From assembly GCF_003664255.1 (NCBI RefSeq), contig NZ_RCCV01000004.1, forward strand, positions 248,001 through 312,000: a DNA stretch of 64,000 bases. The letters are read 5' to 3'. Shown one piece after another: positions 1-8,386 of the stretch. The notes below the pieces were generated by a model. It did not search any database. It saw nothing but the letters and a program-made list of their open reading frames with translations, and had not been told where the DNA came from. The translations under genes were made by a program, and so were the position numbers. Every line of letters starts with the position of its first letter. Within the stretch, counting starts at the first letter, position 1. This DNA is from Micromonospora sp. M71_S20. GTDB lineage: Bacteria > Actinomycetota > Actinomycetes > Mycobacteriales > Micromonosporaceae.

Positions 1-205
1 CGAAGCGGTCGACGGCTTCGGCGTAGACCTCCTGGAACAGCTGCTCGATCTCTCGGAAGTAGTAGGTGACGGAGCCGGTAGCCATGCCGGCGGCGTCGGC
101 GACGTCACGGACCCGTACTGCGGCCAGGCCGTGCGTGACGATCGCGCGCCGCGCCGCCCGCACCAGGTGCTGGCGCCGCTCCTCCTGGTTCTTGGGCCGC
201 GCCAT
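1..205 (-). CDS. TetR-family regulator, N-terminal part (runs off window)
   Basis: The first 68 codons of a minus-strand gene whose 3' end lies outside the window. The translation begins MARPKNQEERRQ and continues through a typical TetR helix-turn-helix, with RVRDVADAAG followed by TGSVTYYF, the usual helix 2-turn-helix 3 signature. A GGGAG ribosome site lies about 8 bases upstream of the ATG at 205. The ligand-binding domain is absent, so nothing can be said about the inducer. It would act as a dimeric cytoplasmic DNA-binding repressor. Family assignment is firm and the target is unknown. Confidence 0.85.
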   Translation of the reverse strand, partial: MARPKNQEERRQHLVRAARRAIVTHGLAAVRVRDVADAAGMATGSVTYYFREIEQLFQEVYAEAVDRF

Positions 206-435
206 ATCCTGCACTCCCTTCACCGGCCAGCCTCCGTCGCCACGGGAACGTCTGCCCGCCGTGGAGATGGACTCAACAGTACCGTTCAGGCCTTGGACAG
301 ATGGCGCCACTGGTTCTTCACCGGAGCGTACGAAGAACCGCTCTCGTCATTCGGGAGTTCCCGTGGACCTTCATCCGCGCCGTTATGCCACCTCAGCGTT
401 GGCCAGACTGGCCGCGCTCGCCGCGGCGGCCTGCT

Positions 436-824
436 GGGGGAACCGGGATGAACTGCTCCGGCTTCAAGGGCGGCATCGGCCTGGACAGTGCAAGGCCCTT
501 GCCCGGCGGGTCCCCCTGGGCATGGCCCGCACCGGCACCTCCGGCTCGCACTTCTCTGGTGATCCGTTTTCTTGCTTTCGCCACAGCCACTCCCGGCGCT
601 CTCGCAAGTTGCTGTCCGAGCCCTGAGCGGGGAGGAACTGGATTCCCTGCGGTTCGTGCCGTGGGGGTACACCGACCGCTTCTACGAGGCGACCCGTCCA
701 GGTGGTGGAAGAGGCCATCGTCAACGCGCTGATCGGCAATACCGCGATGGTTGGCCGGGACGGCAACCGCACGCCGGCCCTGCCGCGCGACCGTCTGATC
801 AGTCTGCTGGCCCACCGATCTTGA
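436..824 (+). pseudogene. P1-family (DmpA-type) peptidase, C-terminal remnant
   Basis: Three short stretches in different frames rebuild the C-terminal third of a P1/S58 family aminopeptidase. They are GGTGMNCSGFKGGIG (about 438-482), ARRVPLGMARTGTSGSHFSGD then FLAFATATPGAL (about 498-605), and LRFVPWGYTDRFYEA followed by EEAIVNALIGNTAMVGRDG ending at a TGA at 822-824. At least three frame changes separate them and no N-terminal half is present, so this is a decayed remnant. Its 3' end overlaps the convergent gene at 799-1272. Recognition rests on the family's GTGMxC-FKGGIG and C-terminal NAL-GN motifs. Confidence 0.7.
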
Positions 825-1272
825 TTCGAGCCCGGAGCCGACGACGCCGCAGCGCGTAGAGAATCGCGCTGCCGGCGAAGATCGCTGCGCTGGCCGCCAG
901 CCAGCGGGCCAGCAGCGGCTGCGGGGTCAGGCCGGTCGCCGCCGTGTACGTGTCGCCGCCGAGTCCGAGGATGCCGGGAAGGTAGACGAGCAGGAGCAGC
1001 CCGGAGGCAAGCGCGGGCACTCGTACGTGGTTCAGCACGGAGCGGCGGTTCGGGCGGTCCGTCGCGGCGAGCAGCGCCCGATCGACCAGGGCGTAGACCG
1101 GGAACAGGAACAGGTCGTGGACGACGACCGCGCCAAGGAACCAGAGCAGCATCCGGGCCGCGGTCGGCTCCCCGGACAGCCGCAGCGCTATCCAGCCGGT
1201 CACCGCGAAGCAACCGAACAGGAGCAGCAGGTGCCAGAGCGCGGCGCCGTAGCTTCGCCGGAACTCAGTCAT
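799..1272 (-). CDS. small integral membrane protein, coupled to the molybdopterin oxidoreductase
   Basis: A 157 aa protein with about four hydrophobic segments (roughly residues 8-30, 40-62, 85-105 and 125-145) and an arginine-rich C-terminus. I do not recognise a named family. The ATG at 1272 lies 8 bases inside the end of the upstream oxidoreductase gene, so the two are translationally coupled. This suggests a membrane partner or electron-transfer accessory of that enzyme, which is inference from position only. The longer frame opening upstream to 1623 runs through the oxidoreductase gene in another frame and is not used. Confidence 0.75.
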   Translation of the reverse strand: MTEFRRSYGAALWHLLLLFGCFAVTGWIALRLSGEPTAARMLLWFLGAVVVHDLFLFPVYALVDRALLAATDRPNRRSVLNHVRVPALASGLLLLVYLPGILGLGGDTYTAATGLTPQPLLARWLAASAAIFAGSAILYALRRRRLRARIKIGGPAD

Positions 1273-2674
1273 CGGGCTGCTCCTCGAAGGTGATGTCGCG
1301 GACCCACTTCGTGCAGTGCACGCCGGGCAGCGCTGGCACGATGATGCGGGCGGGGTAGCCGTGGTCGGCCGAGAGGTCGACGCCGTTGACGCGCAGGGCG
1401 AGCAGCGAGTCGGGGTGGCGGACCTGGTTGACCTGTAACCGGGCCTGACGGAACAGACCGGCCTGTTCCAGCGATTCGACCCGTGCCACGGCGCTGTCGG
1501 GTGCGCCGACCAGAGCCGCGAGGTCTCGTAGCCGCACCCCCGTCCAGGTTTGCGTTGTCGACCAGCCCTCGACGCAGGCGATCGGTAGGTCCGCGGTGTG
1601 CTGTGGCATCGCGAGCAGGCCATCGCGGTCCACCTCTACCGTGCGGCTGCCGCCGCGCACCGTCAGCCGCCACTGAGCTCCGGTGTCGGCGGGTTGGATA
1701 CCGGCCGCGACGGCGGTCCGGTTGATCGGGAAACCGTTGGGTCCGTCGTCGTGCTGCCGGCCCCGCGGTAGCAGCAGCGCGGTCCGGCGCAGCACCCCGT
1801 CCAGGCTCTGCCCGATGGTCAGCGCCGCCAACAGCAAGGCGCCGCCCCCGGTCAGTGCGAGAACGCCACGTCGGCTCATCGTCGCCGGGCCGGGCCGGCG
1901 GGCTACCAGCCCGTCCGGATCCGCCGGCTCCGGCGTGGTGTCCTCCGCCGTGGCACGCGTGAGGCGCGGACCGCGCAGCGCGGAGATCGTACGAGGAAGC
2001 TTGATCGCCACGTGTGTGACGAGGGCGGCGGTGAAGATCCAGGCGCCGTACCAGTGCGCGGTGTAGAAGTCGAACCCGAACAGGTACGCGTACTGGATGT
2101 TGAGCAGGCCGGTGGCCATCTCGAAGAGGATTCCGCCCACCAGGAGCAGCAGGGAGAGCCGTTCGAGTACCTGGGCCACCGAGCGGGCCGGCGGCCAGTC
2201 GAACAGCTTGGGTACCACCGACCAGAGTTTCGCCACGACAACCGGTACCAACACGATGCCGAGCGTCACGTGCAGTCCCTGGGTGAGTCGGAACAGCCAG
2301 GCGGGGCGGGTCGGCCAGTCGAAGATGGGAGGGTGCAGCCAGCCCACGTCGCTGGGGAAGGCCTGGCCGAGCCGAGGGCCGTAGGCGATCCAGTCCAGCA
2401 GTCCGGTGATGATCACCAGCGGTAGGGTGGCGAGCAGGACGACGCCGAATACGGACGTCAACCATGGGCCGCGTACCGGGCTGCGCCAAGCATTGGTGGC
2501 GGCGTCGGCTCCGGGCGGGCGATGCCGGTCCAACGCGCGCCACAGCCGCGCCGGGTAGGCGTACGCTCGGGCCCCGGTCGCCTCGGCGGATCGCCCGGTC
2601 TCCTCGGACGTGCGCCTCGGCTCACCGGGGTCGGGTCCCGCAGTCGGATCATGGGACGGCGGGTCGGCTGGCAC
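1265..2674 (-). CDS. membrane-bound molybdopterin-dependent oxidoreductase (sulfite-oxidase fold with cytochrome-b-like module)
   Basis: A 469 aa fusion. Residues about 70-232 hold four to five membrane helices resembling a cytochrome b561/FdnI module, with candidate haem-ligating histidines at H135 and H221. A further hydrophobic segment at about 266-290 follows a twin-arginine-like SRR. Residues about 320-465 are the oxidoreductase molybdopterin-binding (sulfite-oxidase/YedY type) domain. C367 in LPIACVEGWS is the expected molybdenum ligand, and HGYPARIIVPALPG is the conserved cofactor-contact loop. The GTG start at 2674 has a GGAGG site just upstream. It probably passes electrons between the membrane and an extracytoplasmic substrate, which is not identifiable here. 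It is divergent from the epimerase gene at 2861. Confidence 0.88.
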   Translation of the reverse strand: MPADPPSHDPTAGPDPGEPRRTSEETGRSAEATGARAYAYPARLWRALDRHRPPGADAATNAWRSPVRGPWLTSVFGVVLLATLPLVIITGLLDWIAYGPRLGQAFPSDVGWLHPPIFDWPTRPAWLFRLTQGLHVTLGIVLVPVVVAKLWSVVPKLFDWPPARSVAQVLERLSLLLLVGGILFEMATGLLNIQYAYLFGFDFYTAHWYGAWIFTAALVTHVAIKLPRTISALRGPRLTRATAEDTTPEPADPDGLVARRPGPATMSRRGVLALTGGGALLLAALTIGQSLDGVLRRTALLLPRGRQHDDGPNGFPINRTAVAAGIQPADTGAQWRLTVRGGSRTVEVDRDGLLAMPQHTADLPIACVEGWSTTQTWTGVRLRDLAALVGAPDSAVARVESLEQAGLFRQARLQVNQVRHPDSLLALRVNGVDLSADHGYPARIIVPALPGVHCTKWVRDITFEEQPDD

Positions 2675-2860
2675 GGTTCCTCCAGTCGGTAACGGCGTCG
2701 AACCGGACGCGACGGGCTTTTGTGCAGGACGCTAGCCGGCAGCGGCGCCTTCGGGCGGGCTTTGCGGCATTACCGAAGGCTTACCGCCCGTCCCTTACGG
2801 ATTGCTGACATCGGAGCGGAACCGGCCCCGAGGGCCGCCGCTCTGACCTAGCGTGGCGCA

Positions 2861-3922
2861 ATGCGGGTACTCGTCACCGGCGCCGCCGGGTTCATCGGAT
2901 CGCAGGTCGCGGACCTGCTCGTCGCGGAGGGGCACCAGGTGGTGTGCCTGGACGCGCTGTTGCCCCAGGCGCACGGGAGCGTGCTGCCCGAGTGGTTCCG
3001 CCGCCATGATCCGGTCGTTGGCGACATTCGCGATCCGCACCTGCTCGACGATCTGCTGGTTGGAGTTGATGCCGTGTGTCACCAGGCGGCGATGGTCGGT
3101 CACGGGCTGGATCCGTCGGATGCTCCCGAGTACGTCAGCCACAACGACTACGGCACGGCGGTGCTGCTGGCAGCGATGCACCGGGCTGGCGTGTCTCGTC
3201 TGGTGTTGGCCAGTTCCATGGTCGTCTACGGTGAAGGGCGATACACCTGCGCCCGGCACGGGGTCGTTCGACCGGCCCCACGTCGCGAGGCCGATGTCGC
3301 CGCCGGCCGGTACGACCCCACCTGTCCGGCGTGCGCCGGCGCACTCACCAGCGCGCTCGTGCCGGAGGACGCCCCGCTCGAACCGCGCAGCACCTACGCG
3401 GCCAGCAAACTGGCCCAGGAGCATCTGGCCGCCGCATGGGGCCGGCAAATCGGGGCAGGGGTCTGGGCACTGCGCTACCACAACGTGTACGGTCCTCGGA
3501 TGCCCCGCGACACCCCGTATGCCGGAGTAGCGTCGATCTTCCGGTCGGCGCTGGCCAGTGGTCGGCCGCCACGGGTCTACGAGGACGGCCGGCAACGGCG
3601 CGACTTCGTGCACGTCTCCGACGTGGCGCGCGCGAACGTGCTGGCGCTGACCGCTCCGGCTCCGGACGGTCTGGTAGCGGTCAACGTCTGCTCCGGTCAG
3701 CCCCACACCGTCGGCGACCTCGCCACCGCCTTGGCCGCGGCGATGGGCGGGCCGGTACCGGTGGTGGTCGGCGGCGCCCGGGCCGCCGACGTGCGGCACG
3801 TGGTCGCCGACCCCGGCCGCGCACGCGACCTGCTCGGATACACCGCCCGGGTCAGCTTCGTCGACGGGGTGACCGCCTTCGCGACAGACCCTCTGCGGGA
3901 ACCGGCCGTCGTGTCGGTCTGA
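2861..3922 (+). CDS. NAD-dependent nucleotide-sugar epimerase/dehydratase with Cys insert
   Basis: A 353 aa extended SDR. GAAGFIG at residues 8-14 is the NAD-binding glycine motif, and Y179/K183 in TYAASK is the catalytic YxxxK pair. Between the substrate-side strand and the catalytic Tyr there is an insert of about 40 residues carrying C130, H133, C155 and C158 (TCARHG, CPACAG), a spacing typical of a small zinc site. Such an insert is known in some actinobacterial dTDP-rhamnose-epimerase-like proteins. It heads a run of sugar-related genes (membrane protein, GT2, DUF2064, methyltransferase), so supplying an NDP-sugar is plausible. The exact substrate is unknown. Confidence 0.88.
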   Translation: MRVLVTGAAGFIGSQVADLLVAEGHQVVCLDALLPQAHGSVLPEWFRRHDPVVGDIRDPHLLDDLLVGVDAVCHQAAMVGHGLDPSDAPEYVSHNDYGTAVLLAAMHRAGVSRLVLASSMVVYGEGRYTCARHGVVRPAPRREADVAAGRYDPTCPACAGALTSALVPEDAPLEPRSTYAASKLAQEHLAAAWGRQIGAGVWALRYHNVYGPRMPRDTPYAGVASIFRSALASGRPPRVYEDGRQRRDFVHVSDVARANVLALTAPAPDGLVAVNVCSGQPHTVGDLATALAAAMGGPVPVVVGGARAADVRHVVADPGRARDLLGYTARVSFVDGVTAFATDPLREPAVVSV

Positions 3923-3956
3923 GCGGACTCGCCCCACCCGCCCATCGGGGGCCGGC

Positions 3957-5438
3957 TCACGAGACGGTGAACAGTAGGTGGTTGACGGCGAGGGCGGTGA
4001 GCGCCTGCCCGGCCAGCCACCAGCGGCGCGCTGGGGCAGGTAGCTGCGCGGCGGCGACGAGCAGCCAGACCGTGAACGGTAGCCAGATCCGCTCCACCTC
4101 TGCCTTGCTCATGCCCGACAGGTCGGCGGCGACCACCGCCAGCACCGCGGCGGCCGGTAGTAGAACGGTGGGCCCGAGTGTCTCGACCCGTCGTGCGAGC
4201 GCGCCAAGCCGCCGGTTCCGGATCGCGACGCGGGTTAGCGGGTCACCGCCCGGTCCCGGTCTGCTGGTCCTCGGCGTCGACGCGGCCGGTGCCGGGGAGC
4301 TGTCCCACGCTCGCCAGGCCCGGCGGGCCGAGTGCAGAGTGCGGCGTAGCGCTGGTCCGAGCACCGGCCCGGCAGAGAGCAGCAGTGCCGCCAGGTTGGC
4401 CCAGACCCAGTAGCTGTAGGGCCGTTCGGCTGCCCAACCCTGGTAGTAGCGCTCGACGACCCGGTCGTACCCCTGCCACCAGTGAAAGCCAGCAACAGTG
4501 AACGCCGCTACCACGGCGGCCACGCCGATGGCGCCGGCGAGCAGCGCACTGCCCCTGCCTTTGGCGCGTAGCGCCAGCACGACGAGAGCCAGGGGCGCGA
4601 CCAGAACGAAGCCGTAGGAGAGGTACAGCGCGAAGCCCAGCAGTACGCCGCCGACCAGGGAGGTCACGGGTCCTCGTACTGCCAGCATCGCGAGGCCAGC
4701 GGCTACCAACCCGGTGAAGAAGCCGTCGGCGGAGGCACCCACCCAGACCGCCCCCGGCAGCAGTACCAGGAACGGCAGCACCGCCCGGGCGGCCTCGCCG
4801 GCGCCCAGGGCCCGTAGGGCGATCGGCACGGACACCACGACGCTTGCCCCGACCAGGACACAGACCAGCGCCGCCGCCGTGCCACCGCCCAGGCCTATCC
4901 GGTCCAACCCGACGAACACCAGTAGGGCACCCGGCGGGTGGCCGGCGGTGTGGGTGGACCACGAGTCCGGCTGGAAGTCCAGAATGCGGTCCGCGAAGCC
5001 GGCCAGCATCCGCCGGATGTCCGTCACCCGGGGCACCTCGTGCAGGTACTCGGCCTGCGGGGTGAGCCGCCTGGTCAGACCCGTCGACCAGCCGTCCACC
5101 AGCGCCAGGGCGAGCGTCCAGCCGACCGCCGCCAGGTAGCCGACGGACAGCAGAGTGCCCCATCGGGCGGTGCGGGCCCACTGCGTGCCGGGCCCGGCCA
5201 CCGCGACGGCTATCGCCAGCGCAGCCGGCGTCCCCCAGCCCAGGTGCGGTTTCCAGGTGGCGTAGAGCGGCGCGGCGTCGGCGTGCAGGCCCACGCCTGC
5301 GCGGTTGAGCATCGCGCCCACCGCCACGGCGGTGACCAGCAGCGTTGCCTCGACGCCCAGCACAAGCAGGTCGCCCCGGTAGCGGGTCGGACTGCGGTGG
5401 CGGACGGGCGAACGGGAGATGGTGGCACCGGGTCTCAT
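3957..5438 (-). CDS. polytopic membrane protein, glycosyltransferase-C-like
   Basis: A 493 aa protein with about 10-12 predicted membrane helices beginning at residue 24, after a basic N-terminal tail. An extracytoplasmic loop after the second or third helix contains the segment TDIRRMLAGF and, later, HTAGHPPGALL. Such a loop is typical of GT-C (ArnT/mannosyltransferase-like) enzymes that use polyprenyl-phosphate sugars, but no catalytic motif is decisive. The position between an epimerase and a dolichyl-phosphate-mannose-synthase-like GT2 supports a role in transferring a lipid-linked sugar. It is convergent with the epimerase (34 bp gap) and divergent from the GT2 gene. Confidence 0.75.
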   Translation of the reverse strand: MRPGATISRSPVRHRSPTRYRGDLLVLGVEATLLVTAVAVGAMLNRAGVGLHADAAPLYATWKPHLGWGTPAALAIAVAVAGPGTQWARTARWGTLLSVGYLAAVGWTLALALVDGWSTGLTRRLTPQAEYLHEVPRVTDIRRMLAGFADRILDFQPDSWSTHTAGHPPGALLVFVGLDRIGLGGGTAAALVCVLVGASVVVSVPIALRALGAGEAARAVLPFLVLLPGAVWVGASADGFFTGLVAAGLAMLAVRGPVTSLVGGVLLGFALYLSYGFVLVAPLALVVLALRAKGRGSALLAGAIGVAAVVAAFTVAGFHWWQGYDRVVERYYQGWAAERPYSYWVWANLAALLLSAGPVLGPALRRTLHSARRAWRAWDSSPAPAASTPRTSRPGPGGDPLTRVAIRNRRLGALARRVETLGPTVLLPAAAVLAVVAADLSGMSKAEVERIWLPFTVWLLVAAAQLPAPARRWWLAGQALTALAVNHLLFTVS

Positions 5439-5582
5439 GTCGACCGGACGGTACGGCCCGGTCCGCGCCCCGTCAGCCGATTTGTCGGCATGTCACCGGA
5501 CGGTAAGAAGTGTTGATGCGGTAAGTGTTCCGTAAGGTCGAATCCGGCGCGGGCGGCCCTGGGCGGCCCTAGCGTCGGCGGT

Positions 5583-6257
5583 ATGCCGACAAAGATCGAC
5601 GTGGTGCTGCCGTGCCTGGACGAGGCCGCAGCCCTGCCCGCCGTGCTGACCGCGCTGCCGCCCGGATACCGGGCGATCGTCGTGGACAACGGGTCGCGCG
5701 ACGGCTCACCCGAGGTGGCCGCCCGGCACGGTGCGCGGGTGGTGCACGAACCACGACGGGGGTACGGCGCGGCCGTGCACACCGGGATCGAGGCCGCCGA
5801 GACCGAACTGGTCTGCGTGCTGGACGCCGACGGGTCCTTTGCCCCCCGAGAGCTACCCGCCCTGGTCGCCCCCGTCGCCGACGGGGTCGCTGACCTGGCC
5901 GTCGGCCGCCGTCGACCGATTGGTGTCGGGGTGTGGCCCTGGCACGCGCGGGCGGGCACGGCGCTGGTCGCCGCGCTGCTGCGGCATCGGGGCGTGCCGC
6001 TGCGCGACCTCAGCCCGATCCGGGTGGCCCGCCGAGAGGCACTGCTCGCCCTCGGAGTCACAGACCGGGCCTTCGGCTATCCGCTGGAGCTGTTGATCCG
6101 GGCCGCCTCGGCGGGTTGGCGCATCCACGAGGTGGATGTCACCTACGCCCCGCGCGCCGCCGGCACCCGTTCCAAGGTCTCCGGCTCCGTACGGGGCACC
6201 CTGCGGGCCACCCGAGACTTCGCCGCCGTGTTGCGTACCGTCCGGGAGCCCCGGTGA
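5583..6257 (+). CDS. GT2 glycosyltransferase, polyprenyl-phosphate-sugar synthase-like
   Basis: A 224 aa single-domain GT-A enzyme. The N-terminal strand VVLPCLDEAAALPAVL, VVDNGSRDGS at about residues 39-48 and LDADGSF at about 80-86 are the nucleotide and metal binding motifs of GT2 enzymes related to dolichyl-phosphate mannose synthase. There are no membrane helices, so it is probably a peripheral enzyme that moves a sugar from an NDP donor to a polyprenyl phosphate. The stop at 6255-6257 overlaps the GTG start of the next gene (GTGA), so expression is coupled. Confidence 0.88.
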   Translation: MPTKIDVVLPCLDEAAALPAVLTALPPGYRAIVVDNGSRDGSPEVAARHGARVVHEPRRGYGAAVHTGIEAAETELVCVLDADGSFAPRELPALVAPVADGVADLAVGRRRPIGVGVWPWHARAGTALVAALLRHRGVPLRDLSPIRVARREALLALGVTDRAFGYPLELLIRAASAGWRIHEVDVTYAPRAAGTRSKVSGSVRGTLRATRDFAAVLRTVREPR

Positions 6258-6928
6258 CCGTCGTGCTGGTGATGGCCAAGGCGCCCGTGCCCGGCTTGGT
6301 GAAGACCCGGCTGTGCCCGCCGGCAACGCCCGTCCAGGCCGCGCAGTTGGCCGCCGCCGCGCTGCGGGACACCCTGGATGCCGTCCGAGACACACCAGGG
6401 GTGACGCCCGTTCTGGCGTTGGCCGGACACCTCGCGAACGCCGTGGACGGCGTGGAGCTGACCGCCGCCCTTGCTGGCTGGTCGGTCCTGCCGCAGCGAG
6501 GCACGGATCTCGCCGACCGACTCGCGCACGCCCACCTCGACGTCGCCGAAACATTCCCCGACCGTCGGGTGCTGCAGATCGGGATGGACACCCCGCAACT
6601 GACCCCGGCGCGGCTGGCCGCCGCCATCCGCCGGCTCGACGATGCCGACGCAGCCCTCGGGTACGCCCACGACGGCGGCTGGTGGGCGTTGGGGCTGCGC
6701 GACCCCCGGCAGGCGGTGATGCTGCGCGCGGTGCCGATGTCGACGCCGGTTACGGGCCGCTCGACATGGTCCGCGCTGACTGGGCGTGGACTGCGCGCCG
6801 TGCCGCTGCCCGTGCTGCGAGACGTCGACAACTGGTCCGACGCGCGCGCCGTGGCGGCGGCGATCCCGGATGGCCGGTTCGCCCGCCAGGTCGAGGCCGT
6901 GCGTCGCGACATGGTGGTGCGCGCGTGA
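6254..6928 (+). CDS. TIGR04282/DUF2064 family nucleotidyltransferase-like glycosyltransferase
   Basis: A 224 aa protein starting at GTG 6254. MAKAPVPGLVKTRL near the N-terminus is the signature of the DUF2064/TIGR04282 family, which has a GT-A fold resembling sugar-nucleotide transferases, and IGMDTPQL is the family's acidic motif. Some members are annotated as arsenosugar glycosyltransferases, but no arsenic gene is nearby. The coupled neighbours (GT2 before, methyltransferase after, both with 4-base GTGA overlaps) form a conserved actinobacterial trio, so the three probably act on one metabolite. Confidence 0.85.
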   Translation: MTVVLVMAKAPVPGLVKTRLCPPATPVQAAQLAAAALRDTLDAVRDTPGVTPVLALAGHLANAVDGVELTAALAGWSVLPQRGTDLADRLAHAHLDVAETFPDRRVLQIGMDTPQLTPARLAAAIRRLDDADAALGYAHDGGWWALGLRDPRQAVMLRAVPMSTPVTGRSTWSALTGRGLRAVPLPVLRDVDNWSDARAVAAAIPDGRFARQVEAVRRDMVVRA

Positions 6929-7572
6929 CCGCGGACGGATTTGCCTCGGCGCTACTCGACCAAGCCGGAGACGTGCACTGGTTGATGCCTGCGGACGGGC
7001 CCCGCCGCCGGCTGCCGGTGAAGCGGTGGCATCGATCGGCCACCCCGGCGGACGCGGCGGTGGTCGCCCGCTGTGCCGGCCCCACCCTTGACCTGGGGTG
7101 CGGTCCGGGCCGGATGTCGATGGCACTGACCAGGGCCGGGCTTAGCGCCGTGGGGGTGGACGTGTCGTCGCGTGCGGTGGCGTTGACCCGGGCGCGAGGC
7201 GCGGTCGCCGTGCACGCCGACCTGTTCGGCCCGCTGCCAGCCGAGGGACGGTGGGCACACACGGTGCTGCTCGACGGGAACATCGGCATCGGCGGCGACC
7301 CGGTCGCGCTGCTGCGACGGTGCGGGTCGCTGCTGCGTCCGTCCGGCACGGTGCTGGTCGAGCTGGAACCGCCTGGCGTCGGTGCCTGGCAGGGGCAGGT
7401 CCACGTGGCGACCGGACGGCACCGGGGCCCTACCTTCCGTTGGGCGTGGCTGGACACGGATGCGGTGTCAGGTGTCGCTGCGGCGTCGGGACTGGCGGTT
7501 GGCGAGGTGTTCCGGTCTGGCGGTCGCTGGTTCGCCGAGTTGACCCGCTTGGACCGTCCCGCCGCGCCCTGA
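6925..7572 (+). CDS. class I SAM-dependent methyltransferase
   Basis: A 215 aa protein from GTG 6925, which overlaps the previous stop. LDLGCGPGRMS at about residues 54-64 is the SAM-binding motif I, followed by VGVDVSSRAV (motif II acidic region). The N-terminal 45 residues (DVHWLMPADG, RRLPVKRWH) are characteristic of this family and probably cap the active site. As the last gene of the coupled trio it probably methylates the product of, or an acceptor for, the preceding glycosyltransferases. The substrate is unknown. Confidence 0.87.
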   Translation: MTADGFASALLDQAGDVHWLMPADGPRRRLPVKRWHRSATPADAAVVARCAGPTLDLGCGPGRMSMALTRAGLSAVGVDVSSRAVALTRARGAVAVHADLFGPLPAEGRWAHTVLLDGNIGIGGDPVALLRRCGSLLRPSGTVLVELEPPGVGAWQGQVHVATGRHRGPTFRWAWLDTDAVSGVAAASGLAVGEVFRSGGRWFAELTRLDRPAAP

Positions 7573-7657
7573 CCTGCACTCCTGACGGGCGCAGCCGTAA
7601 GAACCTGGCAAGCTTCCGGCCGGCCGTCGACGCCCGGATCGTCGCTACTCTGGCCAG

Positions 7658-8386
7658 ATGGATGCGGCCAGGACAGGGCGGGAACCAGGGCCTAGGAAGC
7701 GGGTGCTGGTGGTCGACGACGACCACAACGTCAGCGACGTGATCTGCCGTTATCTGGAGCACGACGGTTTCCTGGCCAGCCATGCGGGCGACGGGGCGGC
7801 GGCGTTGGCGGCCGTCGCCAGGCGGACGCCAGACCTGGTGGTGCTCGACCTGATGCTGCCCGAGGTCAGCGGCCTGCAGGTGTGTCGCGAACTACGGGCC
7901 AGGCCCCACGGCGTACCGATCATCATGTTGACCGCGCTCGGCGACGAGGCCGACCGGATCCTCGGCCTGCAACTGGGCGCGGACGACTACCTGACCAAAC
8001 CCTTCTCGCCCCGCGAGTTGGTGCTGCGGGTCCGGTCGGTGCTTCGCCGTGCCGGCGGTGAGCCGGCCCTCGGGCGGCCAGAGACCCTCACCGATGGCAA
8101 CCTGGTGGTGCAGACCGGCCCCCGCACCGTCCACCTCGCCGGCCGGGAGCTCGCTCTGACCCTGCGCGAGTTCGACCTTCTCGTCCACCTGATGCGGCAC
8201 CGGGCCCGGGCGTTCACCCGAGCCGAACTACTCGAGCGGGTCTGGGGCTGGAGCTTCGGCGACCACTCGACCGTGACCGTGCACGTCCGGCGCCTGCGCG
8301 AAAAAATTGAGACCGACCCGGCCAACCCCCGACGGCTCGTGACTGTCTGGGGCATCGGCTATCGGTACGGGCCGGCCGATGCGTGA
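7658..8386 (+). CDS. OmpR-family response regulator
   Basis: A 242 aa cytoplasmic transcription factor. The receiver domain (about 14-128) has the acidic pair D20/D21, phosphoacceptor D64 in VVLDLMLPE and K114 in TKPFSP. A winged-helix DNA-binding domain fills about 145-240 (TLREFDLLVHLM, VTVHVRRLREKI, GIGYRYG). Its stop overlaps the start of the histidine-kinase gene by 8 bases, giving a standard cognate pair. It lies about 85 bp after the methyltransferase and may control the sugar/oxidoreductase block, which is inferred from position. Confidence 0.93.
   Translation: MDAARTGREPGPRKRVLVVDDDHNVSDVICRYLEHDGFLASHAGDGAAALAAVARRTPDLVVLDLMLPEVSGLQVCRELRARPHGVPIIMLTALGDEADRILGLQLGADDYLTKPFSPRELVLRVRSVLRRAGGEPALGRPETLTDGNLVVQTGPRTVHLAGRELALTLREFDLLVHLMRHRARAFTRAELLERVWGWSFGDHSTVTVHVRRLREKIETDPANPRRLVTVWGIGYRYGPADA

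Noticed and set aside
3331..4413. Plus-strand open frame of 360 codons across the epimerase and membrane-protein genes
   Set aside because: A shadow frame, arginine-rich, crossing two real genes in another frame.
6254..6928. Arsenosugar biosynthesis gene
   Set aside because: The family name includes arsenosugar enzymes, but no arsenic methyltransferase or other arsenic gene is in the block, so that substrate is not claimed.
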